The notes: a model not told the origin generated them from the sequence alone. Positions 1 to 13,548 are shown, counted from the stretch's first letter. The stretch is 64,000 nucleotides of DNA from Sitta carolinensis (GCA_032173965.1 CM063284.1:60510863-60574862), one strand, 5' to 3'. A program made the numbers and translations.

Positions 1-3000
1 TGAGAGGAGGCACTCAGAGTATTCAATCCTGACTTACAGCCAAGACTAAGCACAAGTGTCAGTACTTTTACTGGGTATGATAAAAACATGGAAGGTTGTA
101 CTGGATTTAGAGTGTGTTTGGAGGATGACAATGAGAGATTTTGAAAATTACTATGAAAAGAAAACAATGATATGGCATATAATTTCATACTTTACTATTC
201 TGCACTTTATTAGGTGTACTTTCAGTGTTTGTGGGAGTATTCCCGACAGGCAGAAGAGCAGGTACCTCTACCATGGTTTGAAGAGAAGCAGTGTCACTGG
301 CATGCAGAAGAGTTTGGGATGATTGAACCTCCTGGAATTATGCCAGCCTCATTCAGAGAAGAATGAGGGTAGTAAAATGACTATGGGAAGACAGGCATAT
401 AAATATACAGGATGATCCGAAGGTACTACATATATTACTTTACTGCTAGAAATTTTTCCTATTTTTTCATAATGGATACTACTTGCAGTTTTCTCAGAAA
501 CAGTGAAGGTTTCACTTCAGTGGGTTATTTTCTTATAAATTAGTATTTTGCATGGGTTACAGCAATAAATTATAATTAAAGAGCAACATTTTTCAAATTA
601 ACACAAAGCTTCAGGACTCAGTGTTCCTGCAGAGCAATATATCAGGACTTTGTCACTTCCTTCTGGGATGGAGTTCTGGGCTGAATACATGTCCAGCACC
701 TAAAATGAGATGCCCTCATTAACACTAACAGTGGCAGCTGGAGACTCTGAGCAAACATGGGCATCTTGAGTATGCTTTGCATTTGGAGTGGAGTGACCTC
801 CAACCTGGCACACAAGTTAAAGGAAAGAGAACAAGAGAACTTCCCTAAAATTCACTAATGTTAATGGTAGCTCAGGAGCATGAAGGACAATGAGAATGAT
901 CTGAAATGTGAGAGGCTCAGGCTCCCCATGCAAGGGGAGGCAAGGTCACAGAGATATTGTGTAGTCTGAGAACAGAGTGTCGGGCTGAGTGTCCTCCTTC
1001 CAACTGATTTATTCTGTGATAACAAACATGGATGGCACATGTTCATAGATGTTGCTTAAAAAACACCACCACCACCACCACAACAATGAAGCCAATCTAA
1101 AACAAAACAAAACAAAACCCCCAAAAATCCAACCAAAAAATCCCAAGCGCATAAAAAGTCTTTTATTTAATGCAACAGTCCTCTCTTGATAACTACAAAG
1201 ATGGTGGTGTGGAAGACACAGACAAATATTTGTAAAGCAGCTGTTATATATAATATATGAAGGATAACCAAAGGAAGTTAAATTGCTCTCTCAGCAAGAG
1301 ATCAGTGAAAACAGAAGGGATTTCGATGAAAAACAGGCTCTGAACTTGCATTGATTAGAACTTCACAAGTTTAGTCAGAATGAACTAATGTTAAAAAGTC
1401 GCCTTGGTCAAGTGAAATGATTAAGTGGAAACATTTTTAAAGAGAACAAAATGCTTCTTAAAAGAATATGACAGTCTGACAGAAAATAAGCATCTGGTAG
1501 CAAACTGAAGTGAGAGCAGATACATAGAAGAAAGAAAAGAAATTGAATATTTTGGTTTGGTTTCAGTACAAGAGATCAATCACAGGGTTTGGGTTGATCT
1601 TGAAGCAACTTGTTCTACAATTGTATTAGAAAAGATGCTTAAGCACCCTCTAATTGCCATGCTCTTCTTACAACAACACTAGAACAAGGGAACTTCAGCT
1701 AAGTTTTTAAAAACCTTCATGAACTTCAGCATTTGATTGCTTTATTATGACAGACACAGTTTTCATAAAATGAAAATTTTCCCTAAATGAATCATAAAAT
1801 TATATATAAAGTTTGCTCACTTGATTGAACTCTAGGAGCATCTTTTAAGTCAGATGGGCACAGAGCATCCTCTTATCTGTTGTCAGGATCCAATCCACTA
1901 AGGAGTGCATGGACCTGGCAATGTAGGGTACGGTTTGCAGAGTTCTCCAGCACTGCTGGGGAAAATGGATGTGCTGAACAGACCTCATCCCTCCCAAAAG
2001 TTCTCATGCTGTTAAGTGAAATGAGAGAAGTTTGCAAATGACAAAATATTTTGACTTGCTTGGCAATGTCAAATTTCATTTTGACATTTCTGCAGCATTT
2101 CTATGAAACTGAACCCTTTCATGAATAATTCGAAAGTGTGATTTTTCTTTTTAATTTTGGATGCAAACAAACACTGAAATATTTGAATTATCCATGCGGT
2201 GAAAACTGATTTTGGCCAACACTATTCTGTAATCAGTTTAGGCACTGAATGGATTTTAATGATTCACAAACTTCCCATGATAAGCCAAATATTTTTTTTT
2301 TCTCACTTGTACCTTGAGTATGGTAAAATAATTCATTTCTTTAATCCTCACCTGCAATGGCCCTATGTAACATTGACTCCTTTAGCTTTCTTTCTGCTGC
2401 ATAAAACATATTTGATCTTGATTATTAGGAGCCGTGAAGCATAGTCGTTAATAAAGTGCAGTTTTTAGACCTCAGATCATGATTTACATTACATTAAGAG
2501 TAAGGTTTGCATATAGTCTGCCTTATACGCTGCTAAGTGCATTTAGATACTTATCCAGAGCACAATATGAAATTAATCCACTCTTCACTTTTCTTGGTTT
2601 CAATCCCTTTCCTAGAGTGATTTCTTCCTTTGCTGTCAGACCAAACTTCCTCTGGGGGCAAGGGGAGAATCCTGGATGAAATGATCATGTTTAATGAGAA
2701 TTTTTCCTACCTATTAGACTTCTCTCTCTTAATTATCAGCATTAAAATCTCAGGCAGAACACACGCTGAAATGTCTCCTGGGTTGTCAGGAATATATATC
2801 CTTAGAAACCCGGCCAGTAGTTTCTATGATCTTCCCTGGGCATCAGGCCAGTGTGTGTGTGTATGTGAGGCCCAGACTAAGTTCCCTTGGCATTAATAGC
2901 AGCATACAGACATGGTCATTCTTGGAAGTTCGCATCAAGCTTGAAAATCATCTGTTACTTGCGAGTTTGTATACAACGTCAGTGAACTCTGAAAACTGAA

Positions 3001-3740
3001 GCTGAGGATCTTGCTGTGAATAATGACAAGCCTAAACATGATCAATAGCTGTGTTCCAAGAAGCCTGTGCACAGCTGGTGGCAAAATAGGCACGTTTAAT
3101 TTCCTCATATAGCTGTTTAATTTTGAAACATGTTGTGTATACATACACAGATCAGATTTTGAATTTGGTGCTGCATGTACCAATTACAGCTGATCTTCAG
3201 AGTGGAATCTCAGAAAAAGAATAGGGAATAGGAGTGTTATTCAAAAATTCATCTATTTCATCTCCTTTGTCTCCTGCAGTGATAGAATTTATATATTGTT
3301 TGACATCCTCCAACAGATGTTATAAAGGAAACACTTGGCTATTTGGCCCAGATCTTCTACAGCCCAACAAAGGTCAGCAGAACATTCATATCTATTTTCA
3401 ATAGGCTGCTTTGGATCTTGTATTGGTGAATAGCAGAAATATTTGTTTAAAACTCATCTGAAACTGTGCACGTACAAAAGTACAAGATCAGAATGAGAGC
3501 CAGGGGAAAGCTTTGATGAACATTTCTATCTTTACAGAATGGTTTCTCACATTTTCAACCTGTTCTCAAAACGTAAATGCAAACTTTAACAGGAAAAATG
3601 ACCTGGGGAAGAGATTGAATGTTGGTCCTGGCAGAAAAACACAAAAAATCTTGTGGATCTTGTGAAAAAATGAAACCATCTCTTATCTTTTTGCAGAACA
3701 GCTCCAACACTATGATGAGCTATGGCTGTATTGATGAGAC
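1..3740. other. Unique non-coding DNA, nothing recognised
   Basis: AT-rich single-copy-looking sequence with many short runs of A or T. Apart from the A/C-rich tract at 1063-1147, I see no repeat family, exon-like block or RNA gene. The open frames here (up to 88 codons) overlap on both strands, lack domains and are chance-sized. Confidence 0.6.
1063..1147. repeat. (ACC)n microsatellite and A/C-rich low-complexity tract
   Basis: About seven ACC units at 1063-1083. After a short break, an almost G-free run of AAAAC and CCCCC-AAAAA blocks follows to about 1147. It is one of a recurring class of A/C-only tracts in this window (see findings). Confidence 0.9.
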
Positions 3741-3785
3741 TGTGTTCAAAGTACACAGTGGGAACACAGTGTACTTTAGAACACA
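3741..3785. promoter_or_regulatory. Imperfect inverted repeat containing a steroid-receptor-like site
   Basis: The left arm TGTGTTCAAAGTACAC (3741-3756) pairs with 3769-3785 except for one extra base, around a 12-nt loop. Positions 3761-3775 read GGAACA-CAG-TGTACT. This fits the NR3C (glucocorticoid, androgen, progesterone receptor) palindrome RGWACAnnnTGTWCY exactly. Further half-sites lie at 3743 (TGTTC) and 3779 (AGAACA). The inverted repeat and motif are seen directly; receptor binding is inference and a chance match is possible. Confidence 0.3.
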
Positions 3786-5448
3786 ATGGGATGTGCTGGG
3801 TTTTGTTTGTTTTTCTTTACTTAAGGTTAGCTGCTAATGGAAGGACTCCCAAAGACGAGTGATAAGTTGACCAAAGGCAGGCTCATTCACAAAGATCAAT
3901 GCTCCAACAGCACTCATCTATTATCTTGGACATGTGTGCATGGTAATCAATGGTCATCCATCTCTTTCCTGGAAGTCGATTAATCTTTTAAATTTTGTAT
4001 GCTTGGTACCCTGGCAGAAAGCTTTTCGTGATACCCCACAAGCTTTTCCTTTTCTATTAAAAAAAACCAAAAAACTAGATTATCTAAACTACATAGGATT
4101 TGGTTCTTCAAAATCTAAAGGGAATAACTGCTTGAGATGTGAAGTCAGCTCATGGCCATTTCTTCTTCATGTTTAGAGGCCACACAGTTTTAAATGCTTT
4201 TACCTGTAACGATTCTTGAATCAGTGAAATAGCGAAGTATTAGACACTATTTCATTGTTTATGAAACTGAGTAAATTAATCTTGTAAAATGGCATAAAAG
4301 ATAACACTGTCAGATGAGATTGGTGCAGTTTTGAACTTGCAATAAGATCTATGTCTATGAATCTACAATGTGTCTGAAATAGGAGACAGAACTATGTTAA
4401 ATGCATGTACCTCTGAACATTTAACTTGGCAATGGAAATTACCATCCTTCTAGTAATGTAAGATCTCTGTCTTGATCAGATGAACCTAATCAAATATCTT
4501 TCAAGACAGACCTTCAGCTGGGTGGAATAAATAGCTACCTGACAGTTTACAGCATATCTTGACAAGAGAGGAACAAGAGTTGTCTTTGGGATATTCCCCA
4601 GTGTGCAAAATACTCTGAGAAAGGCAATATCTTGCTGATAACACAACCCATGCAGCCTTAATTGAAAGACTTCCCAGCTGGAACAAAATAGAAAATACCT
4701 AGCTAAATTATCATCTTGCATAAAGCTGATTCCTCCTAGTTTTATCTATTTGATTTGTTTTTTCTTGAAAAGGAATTGTATCAAGAGCTTTATTATCAGC
4801 AGGAACTCTAAACTTAGGTAAAAAATTAACCTTCATTAATATTAGTCTAATTTTTATTATTTTCCCTTTGATATACATTGCTCTGTTCTAATGCACCAGG
4901 TTTCTGTAAGAACTTGTCCTTATTTTTGCTCTCTAAGTGTTTAAGGCAGAGTGGAGATGGAGGAAATAAAATATACTATATTGATAAGAAAAACAAGCAA
5001 AATTTTCTAAGTGATTTACATATGTCTAGTATTCTTACAGTAACATTTTTACATTATTGTATATAGATTTTTTTTATTTTAAAAAAGTTAAGATGTTGAA
5101 GAGAAAAATTAAGGAAATTGATCCAAGATTGACTTCAGTTGTCTGAATTCTGTTATAATAAAATGATGCAGGAAACTGGAAGCAAGAAAATCATGTCAAA
5201 ATTATGTGTACAAATATCTCCTGAAGAAGATTTTTTTATTCAGACAACTTCTTGCTCCTGAAGAAGAAAACTGGACATTCCCTGTAGGTATATTGCCTGT
5301 TCTTTAGTGCCTAACCAAAAATATGTCCCTGAGTGATTAGTATGATTGCAAAATGTAGACAGAAGGCTGATGCCATTCATCCAGCAATTTTTTATAACTT
5401 TCTAAACCAAACTCCTCACATAACTGAAGAGTAAGCTAATGCATACCT

Positions 5449-5512
5449 AAAAAAACCCCCAAAAAACAAACCACCAAAAAAACCACCACCACAAAACACA
5501 CACACACACACA
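5449..5512. repeat. A/C-rich tract ending in (CA)8
   Basis: Almost G-free A/C sequence with CCACCACC and AAAAAACC blocks, ending in an uninterrupted CA dinucleotide run at 5497-5512. Likely polymorphic in length. Confidence 0.9.
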
Positions 5513-6596
5513 AATAAGTCTCATATCTTGGTTAGTATCTCACAGGAAGACTGGCAAAACAAAGAACCCAAATGCTTCAGGTCTTGGTTCTGTTCCATAA
5601 TAATTTTCACAGAAGACAAGTGTCACTATGCAACTGCCATTCAAGTTAAGTGGAGTCTGCATTTCGTTTTGACTCTGAGGTGTCGATGTGCTGATTAGTT
5701 TTCTGATACAGCTTGGTTGTCAACATTTAAAACATTTCTTGGAAGAAGAAAAATAATTTTGAACAGAAGGCATTCTGTTATACCTATATTTATACATATT
5801 TCCCTGCACCCTCAAAACCTAGTTCTAAAGCGGTATTGGAAGAGCTGTCACCATCAGCTTGGAAAATGGTCCATTGACAGCACGTATCAATCAGTCGTCT
5901 CTCACAAGTATATAGATTCTTTTTTTCTTTGTTTCTTATTTTTTTAACATGTTTGAATAGTTTAATGCTTTCCCTGAAAAAGAAAAAACAGACTAAATTC
6001 AGCATGGACATTTTGGAGGGTGGCATCTCTCATTAAACTCATTAAACATAATAAGTGTCTTTTTAATTTTTTTTTTAATTGTAACTGATTTAGGTCATAA
6101 ATTTGTAATCAGAGTGCTTGCAGGAGATGAAGAAGTTCTGTGCTCCACAGGCTGCTTCAGTGTCATGTGAAAAATCATTGATGGTTAAACTCTCTGTGTG
6201 GTATCTACTTGTCAAGGCACTTTTACCGTCTTCTTTTTTTGCCACAGGATAGGAGAGCACCTTCTCTCCAGAACAGTTGGTAGCTTTAACATGCACTTAG
6301 GAGAGGTGTAGCTGTGAATCCCTTTAGGCTGAGGAATACAGTGAAAGTGACTCCTGCATTTTTGAAATGTGATTTATTTATGCAACAGGGTGAGGCCATG
6401 TCCTACAGTAGCTGTGCTCTCCAAGGGAGGAAAAAAGGCATGTTGTTCATTATTTTCTGTTCAGGAAGACTTTGGAGTGTCTTTAGTTTGCACTGCATAG
6501 GCCAGGGAGCACCTGGCAAGGCCCAGTGTTTCACACATGTGCCTGCCCACAGTGTTCCTACTGCACTGGACACCCACATCTGGGATGCCCAGGGGA

Positions 6597-6625
6597 GATA
6601 TATAAATATATATATATATATATAT
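6597..6625. repeat. (TA)n microsatellite
   Basis: TA dinucleotide run with one early interruption (ATATATAAATATATA...). Confidence 0.9.
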
Positions 6626-8566
6626 CTGTCACAGCAATACAATTTCTATTCCAGAACTTTGACCCCTCCAGCTCATTATTTCAATGCTCATCATTGCAGA
6701 CTAAGGCCATTTTTGGAACTGGGCTTTGTTTAATCAACACCTGTGGATGCAATGGCTGTATCTCAGACCAGGACAAGCAAATACCGGTTAGAGCTTCTGG
6801 ATAAGAAAAATGAAAATATTTCCCTGTGTTAGAAGGATATCCAGAAGAAAGATATGCAAATATAATGCAAATAAGACACTTTGCTTGCTAAAATAACCAA
6901 ACTTTTATTGGCAGAAATAGTACTGTCTGAAAGTGGCATAAGGCTACTTTTGAGTGAAGTTCACGTTCTGTGTATTTTTCCAGGGATATCACTAACATAA
7001 GTTAATTCTGATTTTATTATTTGTTGTTTTAAGTAGCAGCTACAATGCCTTCCAGAGAGAGGATTAAAGAAAATACATTTTTTTGTTTTTTCTAATTTGA
7101 CAATTGTCTCTTGGCAGTGCTTTGTGCATGGTCAGATTTAGTTTTCACTACAAAGACAATTTCTTGATCTATCCATTTATGTACTGGTCTTTCAAAAAGC
7201 AACAGGGGACAGGTGAGAATTTTTAAATGTGGTTGTAAACTCAGAGAAATTGTCAAGGGGACTCAGCAACAGGTACTACTTCCAAGCTACTTTTAACTTT
7301 CTGTTTCAGAACAGACCTTTTCAACTTCATGGCATCTGTGGGGAGATCCTTGCCTCACGATCTTAATTTCCTGCACAGCCCCTTTCAAAGATGATTGCAC
7401 CTATGCATGAATATTTACATGACTTCAACCACACACTTTCTCAAGCCATAGGACCCAACCTACTTCCAGAGCAGACAGCTTCTCTCCCTGCCAGGTGATT
7501 CTGGTGGGTTTTTTTTGGCAATGTCCCTCAGATAAGGTGAACTGTGAAAGTAACAGTGAAATTAGGAAACTTCATTGTGCTCCAGGGTACAGATGTCCTC
7601 TTTCTAGTGTGGCTGTTCTCAAAGAAGCATTCAAAGCCCATATGACCACCTATGCTACTCTTTGACAGGTCACAGAGCAATGGAGTCACAATTGGGAATC
7701 ACTTGAGGTGCTGTGCTAGGGAGTTAAGTTCCTTCTCTGCAGATTAGATCTGTTAGATGAGGCAATTCCACTCAAAATCAGGAATCATAAACCATTGTGC
7801 CATAAGCTCCTTGCAATGAAGTGATAATGCAGCCCTGAACAAGGGTCTTCCAGTTGCTCCCACTGAGGTGACAAGGAAACCTCCTGCAGGAGTGCAAGGG
7901 AAGAGGTAGTTCTTTGTGACTGGGAAACAAGATACACTTGTCCTGATCAAGGATCCTAGGACATGGAGAATTTAATTGCCCTACTCTTTTTACACCCTTC
8001 TCCCCCCTTCTGTGAAGGACAACATCCTTCAGACCCCCAGTGTGCCGTGCAGCAAAGCATTAGCAGATAGCAAGCTTCCTCCACCTCCAAAGTGGACAGT
8101 CCCCTTGGATACTGTGCTCCTTTAAGAGTTTTACTAAATTTGCACGTGAGCTCAATCTGCCCATGGAAGAATTTCCATTTGTGCAGATGGTATCATTTGG
8201 CACATCACTCCGATGTTGGCAACATCACAGGGTCATATTTGTGCACAGATGGACTGTTCTTCATCTGTTTCTTTATTGTAATAGACCCAAATAGGTTTTC
8301 CCACAATAGTACATATGCACAGTACAGATCTCCTTGATCCCTGTCAGACAACTTATTTAGGGAGAGCACACAAAAATTTCTCTCTCTGTCTCCTTCTCTT
8401 TGTTATTGTATCAAGTCCTCTTGGTTTTGGGCTACAGAGCGAGGCTGGACTTAGGAGAGCTATCAAGAATCTCTGCATTCCTGAGACTTAAAATCTGATG
8501 GCATCACCAAGATGATATTCAGAACACTGCTGTGAATGTAGGGTGTACTCATGCATAGATTTCTTT

Positions 8567-8606
8567 CTGTGGTAAATATTTTGCATAATGCATGTATTTA
8601 CCACAG
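8567..8606. promoter_or_regulatory. Perfect 12-bp inverted repeat with RUNX/FOX-like arms and POU-like core
   Basis: CTGTGGTAAATA at 8567-8578 is the exact reverse complement of TATTTACCACAG at 8595-8606. Each arm carries a RUNX-type TGTGGT and a forkhead-type GTAAATA. The 16-nt centre contains TGCATAATGCA (8582-8592), itself nearly palindromic and similar to POU-domain dimer sites. It could also form a DNA or RNA hairpin. The symmetry is seen directly; the factor assignments are inference from consensus motifs. Confidence 0.35.
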
Positions 8607-8809
8607 TTCCCTCATAAAGCAAGAGCCCTTACAGCTTATGTGAATGGACAATTGGAGGGATTGAAGAGGCTGGGGAATTGATAATTCAAACCTGGAGATT
8701 TTGAATCCAGAGCAATGATTTGACTCTAGTAGTAATAAACAAAAGCTGTTACCATTTGACAGCTGTTTAGAAAACTATGCTAAATGAACTCATTTTTTAG
8801 TGGTGAGGC

Positions 8810-8836
8810 TTTTTTTTTTTTTTTTTTTTTTTTTTT
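8810..8836. repeat. Poly(T) run, 27 bases
   Basis: Uninterrupted T homopolymer. No adjacent retroposon body was recognised on either side, so it is listed as a simple repeat and not as a poly(A) tail. Confidence 0.9.
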
Positions 8837-10819
8837 AAGCATCTATTGTCACTCTCATTTGCAATCTCAGTGCGGCAGCAATGAACTGACAGTAACAGTT
8901 TTCAGGAGCTGCCCTGCCAGTAGTGGTTTGTGACACAGCAAAAGGATATTTTGGAAAATTTGCACTGCTTCTATTTTATTTACATAATCACTGTTTTGTT
9001 AAAAGAAAATTTTCTCCCTGTATGCCTTACATTTGATTTAATGATGAACCTGTCATCTTGTGATGAAACTGAGATATTTTCATGTTGATAACAACTTTGG
9101 CTTTTTCTTCTCACTAGCTAGTCTAATCAACTTAATTTAAACTTCTCAGATGTCACAGGTAGTGCAAGAATTTTGGTATGGGCACTTTTTGCTGTATACA
9201 GCCATGAAAGAAGTTTGCACTGTGTAAATGAGATCAAAATAGCTAGGAAGCTTGGACAGTAAACTTTATGTACCTGGACTCCTAAATACAATACCTCAGT
9301 AACATCATTTTTAGGGACATTAGACAACACATAGGATACCCTTTTCTTTTTCTCAAAAAAATTACTCTTTGAAAGAAAACTAGTTGTTTGTAATGTAAAT
9401 ATTGCTGAAAAGGCAATTCCTTCTACAAGTGCTTCAAAATGAAAAATGCTTCTGCTTATTTAATGATTATTTTTAACCTTTTGACAGCCTAGTGAAAAAA
9501 AGGCATGAACTGGGTACCAGAGGAATCATTTTGAATCAAATTAGGAAGAATGTGTGAGTGAAATTCCAGTAACAACTGTTAAATAACTTGGCTAAACTGC
9601 GTAATGGAGAGAATAAAATTGCGGACTACAGCTAAATACAGGTTACTTGGGTAATATAAAAAAAATCAAAACCAAAAAAACCCCCAAACTTTAATATTAT
9701 ATCCATCTGGTAAGTCTTCATAATCAGTCCCTAATTATCTACTTGTTAATGCATTTCTGGTTACTCTGACACCTTAGGAATTTCTTTATGCATAGATTTC
9801 TTGCCCAGGGCTATGGAAAATTATACATGCTGCTATACATGCTTAGATACAGCTGGTTTCTGCTTTGGGGTCATTTTCTTTTTCCATCACAGTTACCAAA
9901 CATATCTGCACAAATAGCTGCATTGAATTTTACTTTTTCAGTGTGGTACTGGAGCTTGAAAAGCAGTTTAAACCAGGATGTTACTAGCAGAATTGCAGAT
10001 TTAGGAAGCAAAGAAAGAAAACAAACAAAACAAGGGATGAATATTGTAATTCTGTAACATATATGGTAGGAGAGGAACAGATCAAAAGATAAAATGCTTG
10101 TGGTGATGGAGATTTTGGCTTGTTTTGAGAGCACTTAGTATTTTCTCCTTGAACAAGCTACAAATCTTCCCTCCTGATTTTGAAAGGCATATGACACGGT
10201 GTTTCACTTGCTGGAAGAGTTGTTGTCTCCTTAGTTCTATCTGATTCAATAAGGCAGGAATTTCAGCCAACATGTTGCTGACTGGTTTCCCCAAATTAAC
10301 ATCTGAACTTTTTCAGAGTATAAGGTGCTATAAGCAGTTTGTGAAGCCACATAGGAGAGGACTTTCACAAAGACACTTGTTACAACCTGTAGTGGTACAG
10401 TTTCAACTTATCAAGACAGCAGACACCAAGACCTCAAACAGAATTCCCATTTAATGAATATATTTTCAGAAGATAGATTCTAGAGAAGATTTTTTTTTTT
10501 CTTCTTTCATTCTCCAAATACCGAAACAACAGTAGTAGGCATTAATAACTTAATCCTAAAACCCAAAGAACCCTACAATCTGTGAAGTGTACTAGCACAG
10601 TAAAATATTTTTCTGCCCACCAGAAGGGGTGGTTGAGAAGAACTTAAGATTTAGACATCTTTTTCTCTGAAAAAGACTTTCAACCATGCTGAAAATGAAC
10701 TGTACAATAAGTAAGAATAAGCACAGGTTAATTTATGTTCTTAGCAGAAGAATTAAGATGATCTGCAAGGGATAGTTTATAGGTCCGGCTTTATAAAACC
10801 CAATCTCCAAAATACACCT
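8837..10819. other. Unique non-coding DNA
   Basis: AT-rich and featureless apart from a short A/C tract with a CCCCC block at 9658-9688. Overlapping 60-90 codon open frames on both strands are chance-level. Confidence 0.55.
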
Positions 10820-11050
10820 GACAACTAAACACCACATGGCTTAGACTCAGTCCCCTCTGTATACTGCTGTAAACAAATCTGGCAATTGAACATTGAGCTG
10901 ACTCCCTTTGGTCAGGTGGGGTCAGCTGTCCTGGCCATGTCCCCTGCCATCTTCTTGTGCACTCCCTGCCTACTCACTGGTGGGGCAGTGTGAGGAGCAG
11001 AAAAGGTCTTGCGTGACCACTGCCTACTGATAACAAAACCAAATTTACCA
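10820..11050 (+). mobile_element. Degraded avian ERV LTR fragment (same family as 41794-42382)
   Basis: The block from GACAACTAAACACCACATGG matches the 5' part of the LTR family seen complete at 41794-42382. It then jumps to the later part: CTTTGGTCAGG, CAGCTGTCCTGGCCATGTCC, a GGTGGGGCAGTGTGAGGAGC stretch, and GACCACTGCCTACTGATAAC. The middle roughly 250 bases and the last 100 or so bases of the LTR are missing, so this is an internally deleted, truncated copy. Family membership rests on comparison with the second copy and on memory of avian ERVL-type LTRs; ends are approximate to about 20 bases. Confidence 0.75.
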
Positions 11051-12589
11051 CTGGAATAAGGCCCGTGGAGCAGTTGATGTGGTAGTTGGTCAAAACATGT
11101 CTGGTCTGCATGACCTGATCAGGATTTGTACCTGGTGTGTGCCACATGATGATGGGGAGGACTGGAGCAAAAGACTTTGTCTGTCAGGCTAGAGACAGAG
11201 CACTCATGATACAGAGAGAGAGAGCACCTGAATAGCACATGGACATTTTAGGGCATATGCAAGTCTATCCTTGGAAATCATTGCTGGTGAGGATGTTTCA
11301 ATGGTCCCTGTTTTGCTGAGCAAACCCTGCTGCAGCATGAAAATGTGACTACTGAGGTTTGTTAACAGTAGTTGTTTAGCTCCTTCACTGTCTCACTCTC
11401 CCCACAAAACAATGAAGGGACTTTGTGTAACCTGAGAACAGTGTTGCTTGTGGGCACTCACAATATACATTCATAAGAACACAGACACATCACTTTTTGT
11501 CTCCAAAAAGTGCCCACATTGCCTATATTGTCAATGTTGCACTAGGCAGGGGATGGATGGGTTCTGAAAGGCAGTGGGAGAGAAACCTCCTGCTTTACAG
11601 GGGCAGCAGGAGAAAGGCAGTCAGAAAACACAAAAAAAGGCACTTTTAAATTGCTACAGTCTTTGTGAAAATGAAGATAATCATATGCTTAAGCTTTGCC
11701 AATATGAGTTACTTTGTGAAAGGCTCCAAAATGGAATACAGGCCTGAATACAAACTGTCTTCATACACACTAAGGTAGAGCCAAGTCAAAGTAAATAAGA
11801 AGTGATCCTGTGGATTTTATGCTACAAAGTTCTGACATGTTCTGATAGACATCTAAGATAAGGATTGTAGTCAGCTTTGGATATTTATGTTTTAGACATG
11901 GGGGAGAGTAAGGAAAAAAATGGAGGATAAATGTAACTAGCATTATAATGGTGAGATTTGTCAGAATTTCCATTATCAGAGTCTGTTTACAAGTTGTAAA
12001 TATTCCCTCTGGGCTAAGACTTAAAATTCAAGGTCACACAGAGGAAATTATATTTATCTTTGCTAAATTAAAACATTGGTTCAGCAGCTTTAAGAAAACT
12101 GCTTCCACAAGAAAATCCTCCAAAGTGCAAGAAGTTCAGCCACTTCTGACTTCTTTCTTTTTTTTTTTCCAATCTACATTTTATTTCTGCCTGATAAACA
12201 TGGCATATGCTGGATATGCTTTGACCTGTTTCTCTGACATTAGTAGTAGAGATATATTGAAAAGTAATGTACTGAAAGCCTTTCACCTATGAATGCACCT
12301 TTTCTTGATGACATTTTCTGTTATTTTGCTTGGCAAGCACCATAGTGTTCAGTGTTCCTTCTTTATAAGAGGATTTTGTTACAAATAAATCTTATCAGTA
12401 TTCAAACAGGGTAATTATTTGGTTCATATTACCATTACCATTCCTACAGCATAATAAATATATCTTTAAAATTCTCTATTTTTCATGGTAGTGTAGAAAT
12501 TAAAATGCACTTAAGGATTCCTTATTTGCATGCAAACAGTAAGGATGAAGAAGAATGTGAGGATTTGCAAAATGGTTGCAATTTTCAAT

Positions 12590-12641
<52 letters not shown>
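12590..12641. repeat. Compound (CA)n(TA)n microsatellite
   Basis: A short CA run (12590-12602) passes into about 19 uninterrupted AT units to 12641. Such runs are length-variable and can extrude cruciforms. Confidence 0.95.
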
Positions 12642-12645
<4 letters not shown>

Positions 12646-13548
12646 CTCTTCCAATTTTTTTGACTTCTGATAGCGTGTACCAATTATTTTTGTGATTTAG
12701 AATATAATTTCTGATTTAGATTACCAAGGAGTAGAGAATCCTATAGTGTCCCGTATTTTTTCCCTCTAATTCCTAGCTGAGCATGAAAGAATTCATCTGT
12801 ATGCAGCCAGTCAAATTGTCTGTGAATAATTTTCTGTTAAATAGCATTCTGGCAAAGAGCTCTTCATTTCCCAGAGTATTTTAACTGGTGTTTACTGCAG
12901 CTGATTGAATACTGTCCATCTACTATATTGACACATTTTGATGCTGTGACTGAATACATTTTTCAATTAATCATCTCTGAAATATTAGACAATGCACAGT
13001 TTTTGCTCCGAGTAATAGACTTGATGTGAATTCACTTAGGTAGGAGCTGTGTGTGGTTTGATAAACTCTTTTCTTTGACTTCTTTTCTTCAGATTAAGAA
13101 ACAATAATCTGTTGTTCAAAACAGATTGTTTGATTTGTGATTTTAGTCCCTTTATGCCATGTGTTTAAGAAAAAGATCCTTTTTTCTTATAGGTCTGTAA
13201 ACACTTGTTCTGGGTAAATACTAGATTTCTTTTTTGAAATAGGGGGCAGAGAAATCAGTGCCTGACTCAACTCTTCCTCTTCACTGGAAATATTCCCTGC
13301 TAGAAACAGGAATTATTAGGCCATGAATCAGAGGGCTGTCAAGACCCTGGACACAGTTTGTCACAGTGGCAATTAAGAATGATGTGACTGAAGTCACTTT
13401 AGAAGGCAAAGAGCAGACTTCAGGCAGGAATCTGTGATGGGAGCCTCACTTTACACGTGTAATAAGTATGTGTGGTCCAAATGCTATGTCACCCAAGTCT
13501 GTTTGGGGGCTGGGACATTTTTCACCAGCTGCACCAGAAGTGGCATTA

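Larger units (their letters stand above)
3786..8566. other. Unique non-coding DNA with simple repeats
   Basis: AT-rich sequence without recognisable genes or interspersed repeats. It holds the A/C and CA tract at 5449-5512 and the TA run at 6597-6625. The longest open frame (6314-6733, 139 codons) runs through the TA microsatellite, giving a Tyr-Ile repeat, so it is not credible coding sequence. Confidence 0.55.

Noticed and set aside
6314..6804. 139-codon and 92-codon frames on + and 79-codon frame on -
   Set aside because: All run through the TA microsatellite at 6597-6625, giving artificial Tyr-Ile repeats, and conflict with each other.
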